Shown here: positions 1-13,494 of the stretch, in pieces
Numbering within the stretch: position 1 is the first letter of the stretch
Layout of the letters: every line of letters begins with the position of its first letter
Assembly: GCA_019022495.1 (NCBI GenBank)
Contig: JAFEKR010000007.1
Coordinates: forward strand, 1,302,001 to 1,366,000
Length of the DNA: 64,000 nt
DNA from: Epichloe hybrida
Taxonomy: Eukaryota; Ascomycota; Sordariomycetes; Hypocreales; Clavicipitaceae
Direction of reading: 5' to 3'
Made by a program: the position numbers and the translations under genes
Notes under the pieces: generated by a model
The model's database searches: none
What the model was told of the DNA's origin: nothing
What the model saw: only the letters and a program-made list of their open reading frames with translations

Positions 1-142
1 AATTCCGTTCCCCTCCCCTTCGTTGCTATTGTCAAAAGCTTTCCCGCACCTGTCAACCTTACCTCTTCCTTCTTGAGCCCTGGTGGCTCCCCACTGTAGG
101 GTCAATATTAGGTTTTCTCGTCAATACGATATCTTAAGCAAA

Positions 143-1646
<1,504 letters not shown>

Positions 1647-3004
1647 TTCTTGCTCTTGCCGCAGTCTTCACCGCCAAGCTCGGATGACGATTTTTCTTTA
1701 TTTGACCAGCGCATCATCTTCTCTTGCGCTATGAGTTGTTCTTTCTATTCACCATCGAAAGTGGTTTCGCGAAAATTTTGAGATCTTGCTCAGTTTAACG
1801 GCATTTACACCTTCATTTCTATTGTGCATATTTTATGTTAGCTGGGTAGTCAAACAAGATGCTGGGCTGCTTGGTTTTACGTACATACAATAAAGCGTAC
1901 ATGAAGTAACTCATTCATTTGTGCATCAGAATAATGTGGCTAAATTGCATCCATCGTAGATTGAAACACTGAACATTCTTTTAAAGCTACGGAACGTATT
2001 CGGCTTACAAATTCAAGTAGCGCTTCAATGAACAGTCGAAGTGGTCACGTCTGTGTACTTGCTCAGAGCAAGGGCCGCAGTACCAGAACTTGCGCTTTCC
2101 TGGAAAGAGAATGAGTGGCATGGCTCAGAGAAGTCGCGACACAAACGAGCGGTGTTTGTCTGCCGAGGTACATCAGATATTCTAAAGTAGACGAAAGTGC
2201 TGCTGGTTATCCATTGTGCTTAGGAAAGTACATCGCAGCAACTCATACTCAAAATTGTAGGCAGCAAGTCACTCAGGGTTTTTTTTGTGGACTGACAGAA
2301 CTTCAAACCCTTCATTCTTTATACTACTATTCATCAGCTACAGGTCCTCCGAAATAATCATAACTTCTGACAGTATAGCGACGTAAGTTGTTCATAAGCT
2401 TTGATGTTCCGCTTTGTGTTAATAATTTGGTATCAAATGATGCTAGCGTGATAGAAGAAACTTCCTCGGGGCTCGACAGCACACATCTTTTTGTACAAAG
2501 TCTGACCGACCTTATAATCGCGTGGTTCAATTTGGTAATTGCTGGAATAAATCAAGTATTCAAGTCACTTTCATGATGCCGCATCATAGCAAAGGCGTTT
2601 GCGCCGCAGAGAGCTATTAGCTGATTCTAGTCCAGCAGCCGAAAGAGCCAGGGCCTCATTATGAATGATGAAACATTTGTCACATTAGAAAACGGATTCT
2701 CCAGCGGCCCCGAGGCTTCAGAGCATTCATACTCTCGAGCAGATGCCAGACTCTTGCGTTCTTATTTAGTGGACACTCATCGTCAACAACGTGAGGCAGA
2801 GGCCAAACGTGGCGGCAAACATTTCTAGTTCTGCACTGACATGCGACTGTAGTCTTATTGCGATTTTCTGGTGTCCGCGCTGGCCGAAATCCCGATTCCA
2901 CCATCTGTTTTCCATCTGTTTGTCTGGATTGGTCTCTTTCATTCAAGCCGATCGCTGATCCTGTGGACATCAGAAGATCGGGAGAAAATAGACTCTTGAA
3001 AAAG
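1647..3004. other. Intergenic region between chitinase and AMA1-like gene
   Basis: No convincing gene seen. It contains the chitinase 3' UTR and probably the promoter and first non-coding or short coding part of the AMA1-like gene. Short open frames here (for example 2115-2357) have no recognisable domain and no coding-like composition. Confidence 0.5.
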
Positions 3005-5184
3005 ATGCTCTCTAAGTTCGACAGATATGTTCCAATCAGGGATTACTCGGAACCTCATTCCCAGCGATATCGCACGAGCCAGGAGTCTGACAGGCTGGCC
3101 CACACCGAGCGACTGACAAAACTTGGCACATTTCACCACAGGGGAAGACCCCTTCTAAACCAGACGCTATTTAGATTCTCTTCTTCCTTCGATCTCCTTC
3201 TATCCTCAAGCCTTGAGTCAAATGCTGGGATAAGTGAGAGTTCTCTCTAATCCTGAAAGCTACATGATTGAGAATACTAATCAGAATTGTCAAGTGAATT
3301 CACAACATCTTTCGAGTATGACTGTACCAACTATAGCCCTATCATCTCACGTACCGCCACTTTCTCTCTCGCGAATGCTCTTGGAACGACATTTGCCGAC
3401 AGAATCTAGAAGAATTCGTGCACCACCTGATATCTTACTCTCGCTGCACAGTCAGGCCATGCACAATAATCCGAGGAGAGGCCACGACACAATTGCTATG
3501 GCCCTCGGAATCGATCTCTTCCGTAGAGTCCTGGAATTTAACCTACCTGACTTGAATCCACCGAGACCCACTGTGTTTGCTACATTTGCCTCGAGTGCCC
3601 TTTCATCTGGGTTCTATAATCTATGCAACTGTGGTCCGGCTGTCATGTCAAAGATCTCCGGTATACTATATCTTTTCGCACTGGATATTGCCGTGCTGAC
3701 AAATAGATAAGCCAAAACCCATCTCGCGAGCTTACGCTCATTGCCACTAGAACCATTCAGGTAAGTACACACTATCCTTGAAATAGCTTTCGTTGCCGAG
3801 CTGAACTAACACGTTGGCCAGGATCCTGGGTGCGCCAAATTTACGAGATGACTTTTATTGTTCGGTGCTTGCATACTCGCTGAGTTTGCAAACTCTTGCA
3901 GTCGGACTGGGCAACATTGTTCACACCTGGTCGGAAAACGAGGGTGCCCGCGCAATTAATGGTGTCCAACAAGACGGTGTGTAGGTCACATCATTGTCAT
4001 TTTCCTCCTTGGAGGGGAGAAAGAACCTGCTCGCCGCAGGGAGATCTAATGGTGCTTTCATTGTCATGTCTCTTTCAGAACCAACGCCACGATTCGAAAT
4101 ACAGCAACCTCATGCCGTCGCATGTCTTAGTTGGCGCCCTCGCCCTGTCCTTCGGTTCTCTAGCAAACCCTGCAGTTCAAACATTCTGATACCTACTGAG
4201 GACTTAATCGTTGGAGACGAGTTTGGGCAATTGTACTATTACTTGGTAGAATGGCCCGAAAGCGACAAAGATCTATGGCCGGGGTCAGTATCCTTGGTTG
4301 TCAGGATTTCCTCACACAATCAACAGATATGTGGCCTTGCATGGTCATCCAATGGCGACTTGTTCGCCTCTGGGGCCAATGACAACATGTGTGCCCTTTT
4401 TGAAGTGAATGAAATCCTGTCATCGGAGCATCTCGGTATAACGTCTGATTCTCAAAGCAACTTTGACGTGTTCACGAGAGACGGGACAAATCAGCAGTGT
4501 CAAGTCCAAATACCTACCGGCAGTGAGCGATTGCGCTATAGAGGGTTTGATGGACAAGAAAACTATGATCTGTCTCCGAGAATACGACCTGAGATTATCA
4601 GGATTCTTCCAAACAGCGCGCGGCGGTTAGCTTCAGGCTGTGAGCTTCACGTATAGGCTCATCGAGCTGCAGTTAAAGCTATCGCATTTTGTCCCTGGCT
4701 TGAAGGACTAGTGGCCACTAGCGGTGGCTCCAACGACAAGTGTATTCATTTCTTTCACACGACTTCTGGCTCGTCACTTGCTTCAATCGCCGTTGCAGCT
4801 CAGGTTACGTCTCTGGTATGGTCAAACACTAAGCGAGAAATAGCCGCGACGTTTGGATATGCTTATTCAGAGCATCCTTTTCGAATTGCAGTCTTCAGCT
4901 GGCCTGATTGCTCACAAATTGCGGTCATTCCGTGGGAGGAAAACTTGCGTGCTCTGCATGCTATTCCGTACCCTTGCGTACTTCAACAAAGAAAGACTTC
5001 AAGGACTAACACCAAGACTATCACTGAGTGCATAATAGTGGCATCTAGTGACGAGACTGTCAGGTTTCACGAGGTATGGTCTACGGAGGGTGGCCGAGCA
5101 GTCACCAGACCTAGTATGTTTGGCGGCAGCGATATTCTGGAGGACCTGCAAGGAATTATCAAGGAGGGGGATATAATACGTTGA
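3005..5184 (+). CDS. AMA1: AMA1-type meiotic APC/C activator with two in-frame UAG codons
   Basis: WD40 co-activator of the Cdc20/Cdh1/Ama1 family, which brings substrates to the anaphase-promoting complex; AMA1 members act in meiosis and spore formation. The first exon holds the C-box (DRYVPIRD, about 3017-3040) followed by YRTSQ. Inferred introns: 3234-3284, 3661-3711 and 3761-3821. After RILGAPNLRDDFYCS the WD40 blades continue, and the protein ends in an acidic tail closing with GDIIR; the family usually ends in an Ile-Arg dipeptide. Two TAG codons (3982-3984 and 4654-4656) lie in frame between well-conserved blades, where relatives as I remember them have Trp. No in-frame intron that keeps the conserved blades removes either one. 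The N-terminal frame also does not join cleanly near 3400-3410. The gene is either a decaying pseudogene or recoded by RNA editing (see findings). An earlier exon may exist upstream of 3005. Confidence 0.8.
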
Positions 5185-5573
5185 TATGATTATCTCGTCC
5201 TACTTGCTTGCATTCCTGGCCTTGTTTCTCAATGGTCGTTTGGCCTAGTATGTGTAGTAAAAACGCATCGATGGTCAAGTTTGGTAGTGAAGCGTCTGAG
5301 GCCTAGGAGACGACTGAAGTTAGGCACAAACAGTTTGTCAATACAACCCCGCCTACGATACCAGCCTTATAGTAGGTGATTGAAACTAAAGACTGCTCAA
5401 GTGGCTGAATGTGCAGATTGAAACTGGCTTGCACGCTTTCGATTGCAAATACTGTAGTTACAATTGGGTCTGAATTGCGAAGAAATAATAGCGAACAGAA
5501 AACATCCATGAAACGCTAAACCATGCAGTAATTTTGGCCCATCAGTAGGCCTCATGAATGAGGCTGAACAAGA

Positions 5574-6427
5574 CTATTTGAGGATTGCAATTAGTAGGAC
5601 AAGTATGATAATGAGCACAACGATGGCGGTCATTTGTTTGTTCTCTCCGGCGCCCTTGGTCACTTTGCCCAGCACGGTTTTGGCTCGATCTAAACGACTT
5701 TGGTGTCTGTCAACAACAGCATCCATTTCATCCAGCAGAGCAACATGATTGTCTAGTTCGTCACCAATTTGCATGCTTATCTCCCTCTGACGGCCGATGG
5801 ACTCTCCAAGCCGATCGAGTTGCTCATCCTGGTCTTCAAGAATTTGTGTATGGTATTGGTGAAGCTGCTGGTTTGTCATGTCTTCCGCTTGGTCGCGATA
5901 GCCCGCTGAATCTTTTGCGGAGTCGTCTCGATAAGATATGAATAGCTCCTGAGAGGGAGAAGAAGGGGTGTCATTGAATCTGACAGTTTTCGGTCTCCTA
6001 GAAGATGCATGTGAGAAATCTTCGGCAAGTTCGTTCGAATTCGGGTCCATTAGAGTGTTCTCTGTCGCGGCGCTGGAGAACCCGTGGAACTCAGCGGTCA
6101 AGTCGTCAAACTGTCGCTCCAGGTCCGAGAGCGACTCCGCTAGGTTCGTGGCTAATCTAAGAAGAAATTCCTATCAGCAACGCGGTGGCTATCGAGGCAC
6201 ATCACATGGTAGTGCTATCAGTTGTCGTACTCTTCTTCACCTTCCTGTTCATGCCGACTTTTCTCTTTCCTTAGAGCAACAAGTCCTGCGCGGAGCTGGT
6301 CTAATGAGCGCGAAACATGTCCGTCTTGAGTGTCGTCATCGAGGTTGAGACTCGTCGCACGTCGACGCTCAAGCAGCGACAGCTTGATATGGTCCGCCAG
6401 CAGGAATAATTGGCTGGGCTTAGCCAT
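5574..6427 (-). CDS. Qc-SNARE, syntaxin-8/Tlg1-like
   Basis: Membrane fusion SNARE of the endosomal or late Golgi pathway. Exon 1 runs from 6427 to about 6233 and starts MAKPSQLFLLADHIKLSLLE; the second exon begins near 6159 with LATNLAESLSDLERQFDDL. The C-terminal half has a SNARE heptad region (QDEQLDRLGESIGRQREISM and on, with a central Gln layer) and ends in a single hydrophobic anchor (TAIVVLIIILVLLIAILK), so it is tail-anchored. An in-frame ATG exists upstream at 6556, but the start at 6427 matches where related proteins begin. Assignment to syntaxin 8 rather than Tlg1 rests on overall look, not on a search. It is convergent with the AMA1-like gene. Confidence 0.8.
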
Positions 6428-7116
6428 GACAACACTGCTTACAAGACGTGGTCCAGCTTCGATTCGAATTGCGATAGCGCGACTCACAGGGGTCGGCGAA
6501 AACACATCGAATGATTCCCGGTAAACAGTAAACAGAACGATGTGTACTACACACACTAGCTGACCACGATGATGGGGGCCCCCCCTAAAGACCTAACCTG
6601 ACCATTGCGAATTTACAGTCCATTCTGCTCCACCTCCGCTGGAAGCGGACGAATGAGAGGCCAATGCGCACCTTTGTCCCCATCCGGTGGTCGTCAAAGT
6701 GAACGTGAACCGCTCAGACACTGGCAGTATTATCTTTCCCCTTTACAACCTCTCTAACCCACCCACATTGCTCAACCTACACAAATCGAGACTAAATATC
6801 TGGCCGTCGGGGCGTCTTCAACTGTATCGTCACACTGCCGTCGTCCTCGCATTAACAATTCCCTCTCACTACTTTCTTTATTTCTTCGTTTCGCCTAAAT
6901 TTTACAAGATCTGGCTTGATAGACCTGATAACCACCAAATCTCGTTCTTCCCTCCTCTAATACCAACTTCTACTACAACTACAATCGCGTGGCTTCAACT
7001 AGCTATATTAATATTTATCAAAAAAGCGGTTTGTGACCACATTGACTACTAATCCTGATCATTGACAGCTTGGATTTCGACAACTTCGCGAGCCAGGATG
7101 ACCCATTGAGCCAGAC
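6428..7116. other. Divergent promoter region
   Basis: Lies between the divergently transcribed SNARE and hypothetical genes. It is rich in pyrimidine tracts (about 6720-7000), typical of fungal promoters and 5' leaders. A possible leader intron acceptor (gacag at about 7065-7069) precedes the hypothetical gene. No open frame is supported. Confidence 0.4.
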
Positions 7117-7794
7117 ATGGATCCCACTGTCGCTGCTGACTGTCTGCATGACTGCGCTTACGGGGAGGGCATGGTATTGATCAAGCCTGCCATCGGTCAT
7201 GTTGCAGATGCTAGCAGCCAGTCTGGTACCTGGGGTACCTGGGTGGAACAAAAATCAGTCGATGATCAAAAAGCCAAGAAAGACAGCCAAACACGACTTG
7301 AAATGCGCCGTCATAAATCACGACGGCTGGATTGCACCACTGGAACGACACCTCTTTGTAGTACACTGCACCAGGCAGCATCTAAATCGTCGCATGGCAG
7401 TGTTTCAAGTGCAGTTTCCAATGACACACTGGTAATCGATAACTTCACTGTTCATCTCGGCATTGGCTGGAGGAGTATCAGTGACGACGGGCATTATCAG
7501 GCTGCCGCACGAGGTTGGGCCCGATTTATTGAAAACAACTATGGGCTTACAGGAGTCCGCATATGTTTGGAAAGTAAGGGCCTTCAATCATATCTCGTGG
7601 AAACATCGAATGGGTACTTTCTTTTTGCCGAAAATCTGCGTCGAGGCAGACTTGTCAGTGCGACAGCAGAGGGCGCGCTTCGAAATTTGAAACTCTCGCC
7701 GCCTCAGTTCGAGGGACCAGAACTAGACTTCATGGCCAAAGATAACGAACGTGTTGACGCGTCCGCAGATTCTGCAATGGCATTAGATTCGTGA
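7117..7794 (+). CDS. Conserved fungal hypothetical protein
   Basis: Single-exon frame of 225 aa. I do not recognise a named domain. The N-terminal third is basic and polar and probably disordered. The core from about residue 108 (NFTVHLGIGWRSIS) through ARGWARFIENNYGL, LESKGLQSYLVE and GYFLFAENLRRGRLVSAT reads as a compact alpha/beta unit, and I believe it occurs in other filamentous ascomycetes as an uncharacterised protein. There is no signal peptide or membrane segment. The start at 7117 is the first ATG of the frame and follows a long pyrimidine-rich leader. Function unknown. Confidence 0.65.
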   Translation: MDPTVAADCLHDCAYGEGMVLIKPAIGHVADASSQSGTWGTWVEQKSVDDQKAKKDSQTRLEMRRHKSRRLDCTTGTTPLCSTLHQAASKSSHGSVSSAVSNDTLVIDNFTVHLGIGWRSISDDGHYQAAARGWARFIENNYGLTGVRICLESKGLQSYLVETSNGYFLFAENLRRGRLVSATAEGALRNLKLSPPQFEGPELDFMAKDNERVDASADSAMALDS

Positions 7795-8421
7795 TGTACA
7801 CGCTTCGCCCGCACAGCGAAATTATCGGCGGACACCGGATTTATAGAGCTTGCGCAGACGGCGACCGGCACTCGTCGTGCAATGTAACTTTAGCAGTTTA
7901 GGTTAATTCTCACAATGTGTTGCATCCATGACTGATATGTATCAAAGATGGCAACCTAATATGTACCTCAACTCAATTGGCTTTTCATTTGGCCTGTTGC
8001 CTCGAGCATCCGGAACAAGTTCCACCGGCATTAGGTGCAGTGTTACATACGAGCTATGGTGGTTTACATGGACTCTCGGGGACAAGGCCCGATAACTTGT
8101 TATACATTCATTTGTGCCCCAAGTACTCTGGTGAGCTGACGAATGAGTATGCTTCTGCGAGCTCTAATCCAAATTCTACCTTCACGGGACTGAAAAAGAG
8201 GGACATTTCACATATGCATGCACCTGGGTGCGCAGCGAAACGCGTGTTGTACGTGCGTCATTATGTAAGGCAGCTGCTGGTTCGGCACCTTGTTCCGCCA
8301 CCCGAAATTTGGAAATGGGACAGCCTGGAGCACTACCACCAAAATCCCTCTCAACATAAATGAGGGGCCAGTTTTCGACTCTTTTCCCCAGGGCCAGTTT
8401 AGGTCTTTGGATTCAACCAAA
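7795..8421. other. Intergenic, promoter of PDK1-type kinase
   Basis: No gene supported. The kinase frame is open back to 8290, so a start at 8290 is possible in principle, but 8422 matches the conserved beginning of the family. Confidence 0.4.
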
Positions 8422-10803
8422 ATGAATGGGGACTTGAGTCTCTCTCAAGCCCTGGGCGGATTGCGCATAGCGAACCCCGACGATACCGCTGATAGTGCAC
8501 TCACCAGCTCGCCTACCGCTATTCCTGATACCACGACACAAAGCCTCGCGGCACCGATCTCTTTTCCTCAACATCCTAATGCAGCTCAAAATCTTCCCGA
8601 GAATTTCAGCAAGCCTCAAAAGCAGGGACAAATGATCGATAATGGGAAGCTTGGCTCCTCTTTGCACGATCCGATTGCTATGACCAGCAACCCCTCGACT
8701 ACCTCGAGCTCACCACGAAACATTCCATTGACAAACGATGGTCACTTCTCCCAAACAGCACAAGTTCGGCAAACTCAATCCAGAGCCACAAGTTCTATCC
8801 CGTTGCAAAACAGCCCGAGAAGCTCAGAAAATTGTTGTACACCTCCCCACGATGTCGTCTCGTCGGGTGCAGCAACAGCCTCAATGCCGCCACAGATATC
8901 GAGCGAGGATTGGAAAGACCGAGGAGCAGCTATCGGTCTACGCCGCGAAGTGGATAGTACCGGTCGGATGGTGGTTCGGCAAATAAAGAAAGGTGTCCGA
9001 GACTTTTCCTTCGGTCGGATACTTGGGGAAGGATCCTACAGCACCGTGTATCTCGCCACTGACCGACAAACCCTGAAGGAGTACGCCATCAAAGTGCTCG
9101 AAAAGCGCCACATCATCAAGGAAAAGAAGATAAAGTACGTCAATATCGAAAAAAATACACTGAATCGCCTCACAGAGCATCCTGGAATTGTTCGTCTCTA
9201 CTACACCTTTCAAGATGAGACTTCTTTGTACTATGTGCTTGACCTCTGCAATGGCGGTGAACTCTTGGGCGTACTAAAAAGAACCGGTACGTTTGATGAG
9301 GAGTGTGTTAGATTCTATGGCGCACAGATTCTTGACTCGATTGACTATATGCACTCCCGAGGTGTAATTCACCGCGATCTCAAGCCCGAGAACGTGCTCC
9401 TGGATGACCAGATGCATGTCAAGATAACGGATTTTGGTACCGCTAAACTTCTCAAAGACCCTCGTGATGTTCAAGACATGCAGTTCATCGATAGGGGACA
9501 AGGGACCAGATCAACCCCTACACAAGAAGATGGTAACGAGAACGGTCGAGCTGCGTCTTTTGTTGGTACTGCGGAGTACGTCAGCCCAGAACTCTTGACC
9601 CACAAAAGTGCTGGCAAGGCTAGCGATCTGTGGGCTTTCGGGTGCATCGTATATCAACTTCTTGCTGGACGACCCCCGTTCAAGGCCGGTAGTGAATATC
9701 TCACTTTCCAAAAGATTGTGAATTTAGAGTATGAGTTTCCTACAGGTTTTCCAACCTTGGCTCGAGATCTAGTTGAAAGATGCCTAGTGCTGGATCCAAC
9801 GAGAAGACTCACTATAGAGCACATTAAGAACCATGAGTTTTTTGACGGACAGCCATTTGGGAAGGCACTCTGGCGCACAAAGGCGCCACGGCTCCGGCCA
9901 TATGTTCCTCCAGTTCAAGAGCCATCCATTATTCAACTGAACGGCTTGGCTTCAACAACTGGTGCTCCGAACAGCAAATCGAATCTTTCCAAGTCGACAA
10001 CGCAGCCAAGTGGCTCCAGCGGTGCTAGTCGACCTGTTAGGATTATTACCGAGCTTCCGCCACCGACTCAATTAGACATCGAGTGGTCACCTGTACTGAC
10101 CAAAAATAATGAACGAATACTAAAATTAGGAGATCTTATGGTTGTTTCAACACCTCTTGCTCACAACCTCCAGCGGAAAGGTTCCGATGAAGGCCATAAG
10201 AAGTTGTCCCGTTTTTTTGGCGGCAGCACTACAAAGAAGAGACAACGGCTTGTGATGGTCACTACCAGTGGCCGCATCGTTCTGGCTCCTGCCGGCGGAG
10301 AAGAGAAAAGGTCGAAACAGGAATTGTCTCTCCTGGCATCAGATTCGTCATGGAAGACGCAGCATGACGCAAAGGGCCAGCTCGTCTGGTGTGTCGACAG
10401 CGTAAGTTTTTGGCATTACCCCTAGCCAATGATGGTACTGACACTTTTTCAGGCAGGTTATCATTACACTTTTGAGGATACTAAATCTTCATCGAATACT
10501 AGCGACAGGAAGCCGTCAGCTGACGAATGGGTCGAATGTCTCGAAAAGGCAAAAGAAATGGCACTATCTCACCTAATCAACACAAATAGTGACAATGGCG
10601 CATTCGGAGAAATAGCATCGGCAGTATCAAGCCCTTCGAGCACCTTGGGTGGAAGAGCTCATTTCTCTGACGCACAAGGTAGTCAAGATCGCAGTGGACG
10701 AAATCATTTGAGTAAATCGCAACCAAATCATGAAGACCCTGCCCCTAGACGAAACAGATTTAGCAAACGACAGTCACGAAATGGACTTGGCCCTGCATTC
10801 TAA
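8422..10803 (+). CDS. PDK1/PKH-type AGC protein kinase
   Basis: Master upstream kinase that phosphorylates the activation loop of other AGC kinases (Ypk, Sch9, Pkc), downstream of sphingolipid or phosphoinositide signals. Exons 8422-10401 and 10453-10803 (51-nt intron) give 776 aa. After a Ser/Thr-rich tail of about 190 residues the kinase domain shows the glycine loop GEGSYSTV, the Lys of YAIKVLEK, the catalytic loop HRDLKPEN, DFGTAK, and the activation segment SFVGTAEYVSPE with the phosphorylatable Ser of PDK1. ASDLWAFGCIVYQL and RPPFKAG follow. A C-terminal PH-like domain (KNNERILKLGDLMV to WVECLEKAKEMA) is split by the intron. Starting at 8422 gives NGDLSLSQALGGLRI, the family's N-terminal signature. 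Confidence 0.93.
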
Positions 10804-11759
10804 TGCCTTCATTGTCCTTGACTGTTAGTGCGGATGCTCGCAGCACAAAAGAAAAAACCTTCCACTTCAACAGATCTTCCTTCATTTTAGTATTTGCCAT
10901 TCGATTTCACCATACATCGTCAAGTAGATACGGTCAGAGCATTACCAGCGAGGCGTACCGACGAGGGTTTTCATTTAGTTTGCTTTGCTTGTTTTAGCAT
11001 TGACTCCTGTGTGTGTCACTGTTGTGGTTATTGTTGCCGCCATTGTCTTTCATGGAAGATTGTGTGAGCTTGTATTCCTGCAAATTCTCGCAATAAGCTT
11101 TGACGCGGTAAACCAAAGACGACTTATATAGATATTGGCGGTCTTAGTCGGACGGGGAAGAACCACCCCATGATAACAGTCTGCTGGGGTAAAAACATAG
11201 ATATACAAAACACTTCAGATTCTTGTTTAGCATGGCCTACCAGACTACATGAAGAAACTGGTGTTTCTTTAGAGACAGAGTTGCATGCGTTTTCGATACG
11301 CAATAATTCAAAAGATTTACATTGCGTTGACAGTGGACCTCTCCGAATAAGTGTTTGCAAAATGTATCAAGATGAGTGATGCAATCAGATTCAAAGAGCA
11401 TGGTACAAGTTGACCAAGCTCAAAGATATGTCACCTCTTGCCACTTCCTCAACGAACTCAGACCCTCGTGATACTCTCCAAGAGGCCAGAACTCGATTCA
11501 ACAACGGAAATGACCAATGAATCACGCTGCATTCCGTTCAGAGATTGGCAAAGCGGGAATTTGGGTCACGTCAGACACTCCCTATGCACATATTGCAAGG
11601 GGTGGGTGGTGCCGCAGATATGACAGAAACATTAGCTCGGATCGAGTGTATAGTCACGTGATCTCTCCCTTTCAACATTATGTACGCGCTTCTAAATTGA
11701 GACACCGCCTTGACCTACGCCCGTTATATATGCTTTTCGTACACGCGAATGACGACACA
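10804..11759. other. Intergenic region
   Basis: Holds the kinase 3' UTR and the promoter of the SWI/SNF subunit gene. Open frames on both strands are short, overlap each other and show no domain. No repeat or RNA gene seen. Confidence 0.4.
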
Positions 11760-13494
11760 ATGCAAGCACAGTATCGCACCTTTGCTCAACAGGTGCCTCA
11801 AAGATCTCCTCACGGCGCCAATCAGCGCCGCGGTGGCATTGGTACAACCTTCATGCCGATTTCAATACCATCCTATTTGATGGAGTGGCTCTAACATCAC
11901 CTAGGTCCCATGATGTCGTCAGGTCCTCACCCTTCTGTGCCTTTAACCCAAGCTCAGATTGCGCAACAACAGCAGGCACAGGCCCACGCCAACGAACTTG
12001 CGAGGCGTCGCAGCCGCAAACCCACCGACAAAAATATCCCCGAAGGGGTAGAGGAAAGCATTGTTGACCCCGACGCGGTCCGACGATACAAAGCATTAAG
12101 AGACGCTGAGAAAACACTTGACGCCATCTCTACTCGGAAACGGCTTGACGTATCTGATGCAACGAATCGAAACTCCAGTAAAGTAAGTATTAGTCTACTA
12201 CCGATGCTAACAGCAGTCAAGTGTGCTCTTATGGAATGGTGAGGCTGACAGACTGTCAGCTTTCTAAAACACTTCGAATCTGGATCAGTAACACCGTAGA
12301 AGATCAAGCATGGCAAGTTCAAGGGCTCAATGTTGATGCCTTTGACTTCACACCCAACATGGAAGCATCATATCGAGTCAAAATCGAAGGTTGTTTGCTA
12401 GATCCCGATGAGATTTCCGGTATACCATCGCCCGTCTATGGAGAAGAGAAAGATCTCATCTCCTCCTCTGCCGGTGACGGAGCTTTACTAGACAAGAAAT
12501 TGTCACGAGACGAGCCCTCACAGAATCCCATGTCATCTTTGGCCAACTATCGATTTTCTCACTTCTTCAGAGCACTAACGGTAGACTTTGATCACTCAAG
12601 CCTCAGAAATGGCGCAGAGCAGGCAGTGGAATGGAAGAAACCGGAGGGTTCGTCCAAAACTTCAAGTACTACAACAAATTCAGCCTCGGATTTCGACGAA
12701 CTCACTTTCAAGAGGAATGGCGACGAGAATGTGAACATTACAATTAATTTGCATCGTCATGAAGTTCCGGAACGGTACGAGCTCAGCCCTGAACTGGCAG
12801 AAGTTGTTGATATGACGGAAGCGACTCAGCAAGAGGCGGTCGCCGCGCTCTGGGAATATATTAGACTCTGGAATCTTCAAGAGGACGAGGAGAAGCGTAA
12901 TTTTCGCTGCGATGAACTGCTCAGAAAGGTATGACACATGTGAAGTGATGCCACCGACAGCTCAATTAATTTTAATCACAGGTTATCGGTAGAGGCGACA
13001 TTGGTTATATTCCGCTGTTGAACGAATATGTCACCCAGCATCTTCGTCCGCTGCCACCAATCAGTTTACCTTATACGGTTCGAGTCGATTATGATTTTCA
13101 TAAAGACCCTCACGCAACTATCTATGATGTGCAAGTTTTAGTCGATGATCCATTGCGCACTTCACTACAGCCTCTTGTCAATAATACCGAATACGCTGCC
13201 ATGCTCAAAGATATCACCTTGCTCGATGAGCAATTAGCTCGATTAATTCAGGCTACAGCTGTTTCCAAAGCCAAGCACTCTTTCTTTTCATCTTTAAGTG
13301 AGGACCCGGCCAACTTTGTCAAGAACTGGCTTAGTTCTCAGAAACGAGACTTGGAGATTATTTTAGGCGATACCGGCAGAAGCGGCGGCGACATGTTGAC
13401 AGCTGACGAATGGAGGCGAGGTGGCACAGGTAGCGTGTGGACAACACAGAATGCTCGCGAAAGCGTCAATGTCCTACTTTCCAGACAACGTTGA
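11760..13494 (+). CDS. SWI/SNF-RSC 60-kDa subunit (Snf12/Rsc6/BAF60 family, SWIB domain)
   Basis: Structural subunit of a chromatin-remodelling complex. Four exons: 11760-11841, 11905-12182, 12260-12928 and 12982-13494, giving 513 aa; all junctions keep phase, and the first intron has a CTAAC branch site. The order is a short basic, Gln-rich N-terminus, RRRSRKPTDKNIPEGVE, the conserved TLRIWISNTVEDQAW block, the SWIB/MDM2 fold (RYELSPELAEVVDMTEATQ, then ALWEYIRLWNLQ) interrupted by the last intron, and a helical C-terminus. The start at 11760 gives MQAQYRTFAQQVPQRSP, like related proteins. It is convergent with the Mo25 gene. Confidence 0.92.

Noticed and set aside
2115..2576. Short open frames on both strands between chitinase and AMA1-like gene
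   Set aside because: Overlapping frames of 60-80 codons with no conserved pattern; expected by chance.
4436..4656. Intron that would remove the second UAG of the AMA1-like gene
   Set aside because: The best donors nearby (gtataa at 4436) are out of phase, while in-phase ones (gtgaat, gtttga) would cut conserved blade sequence or are weak.
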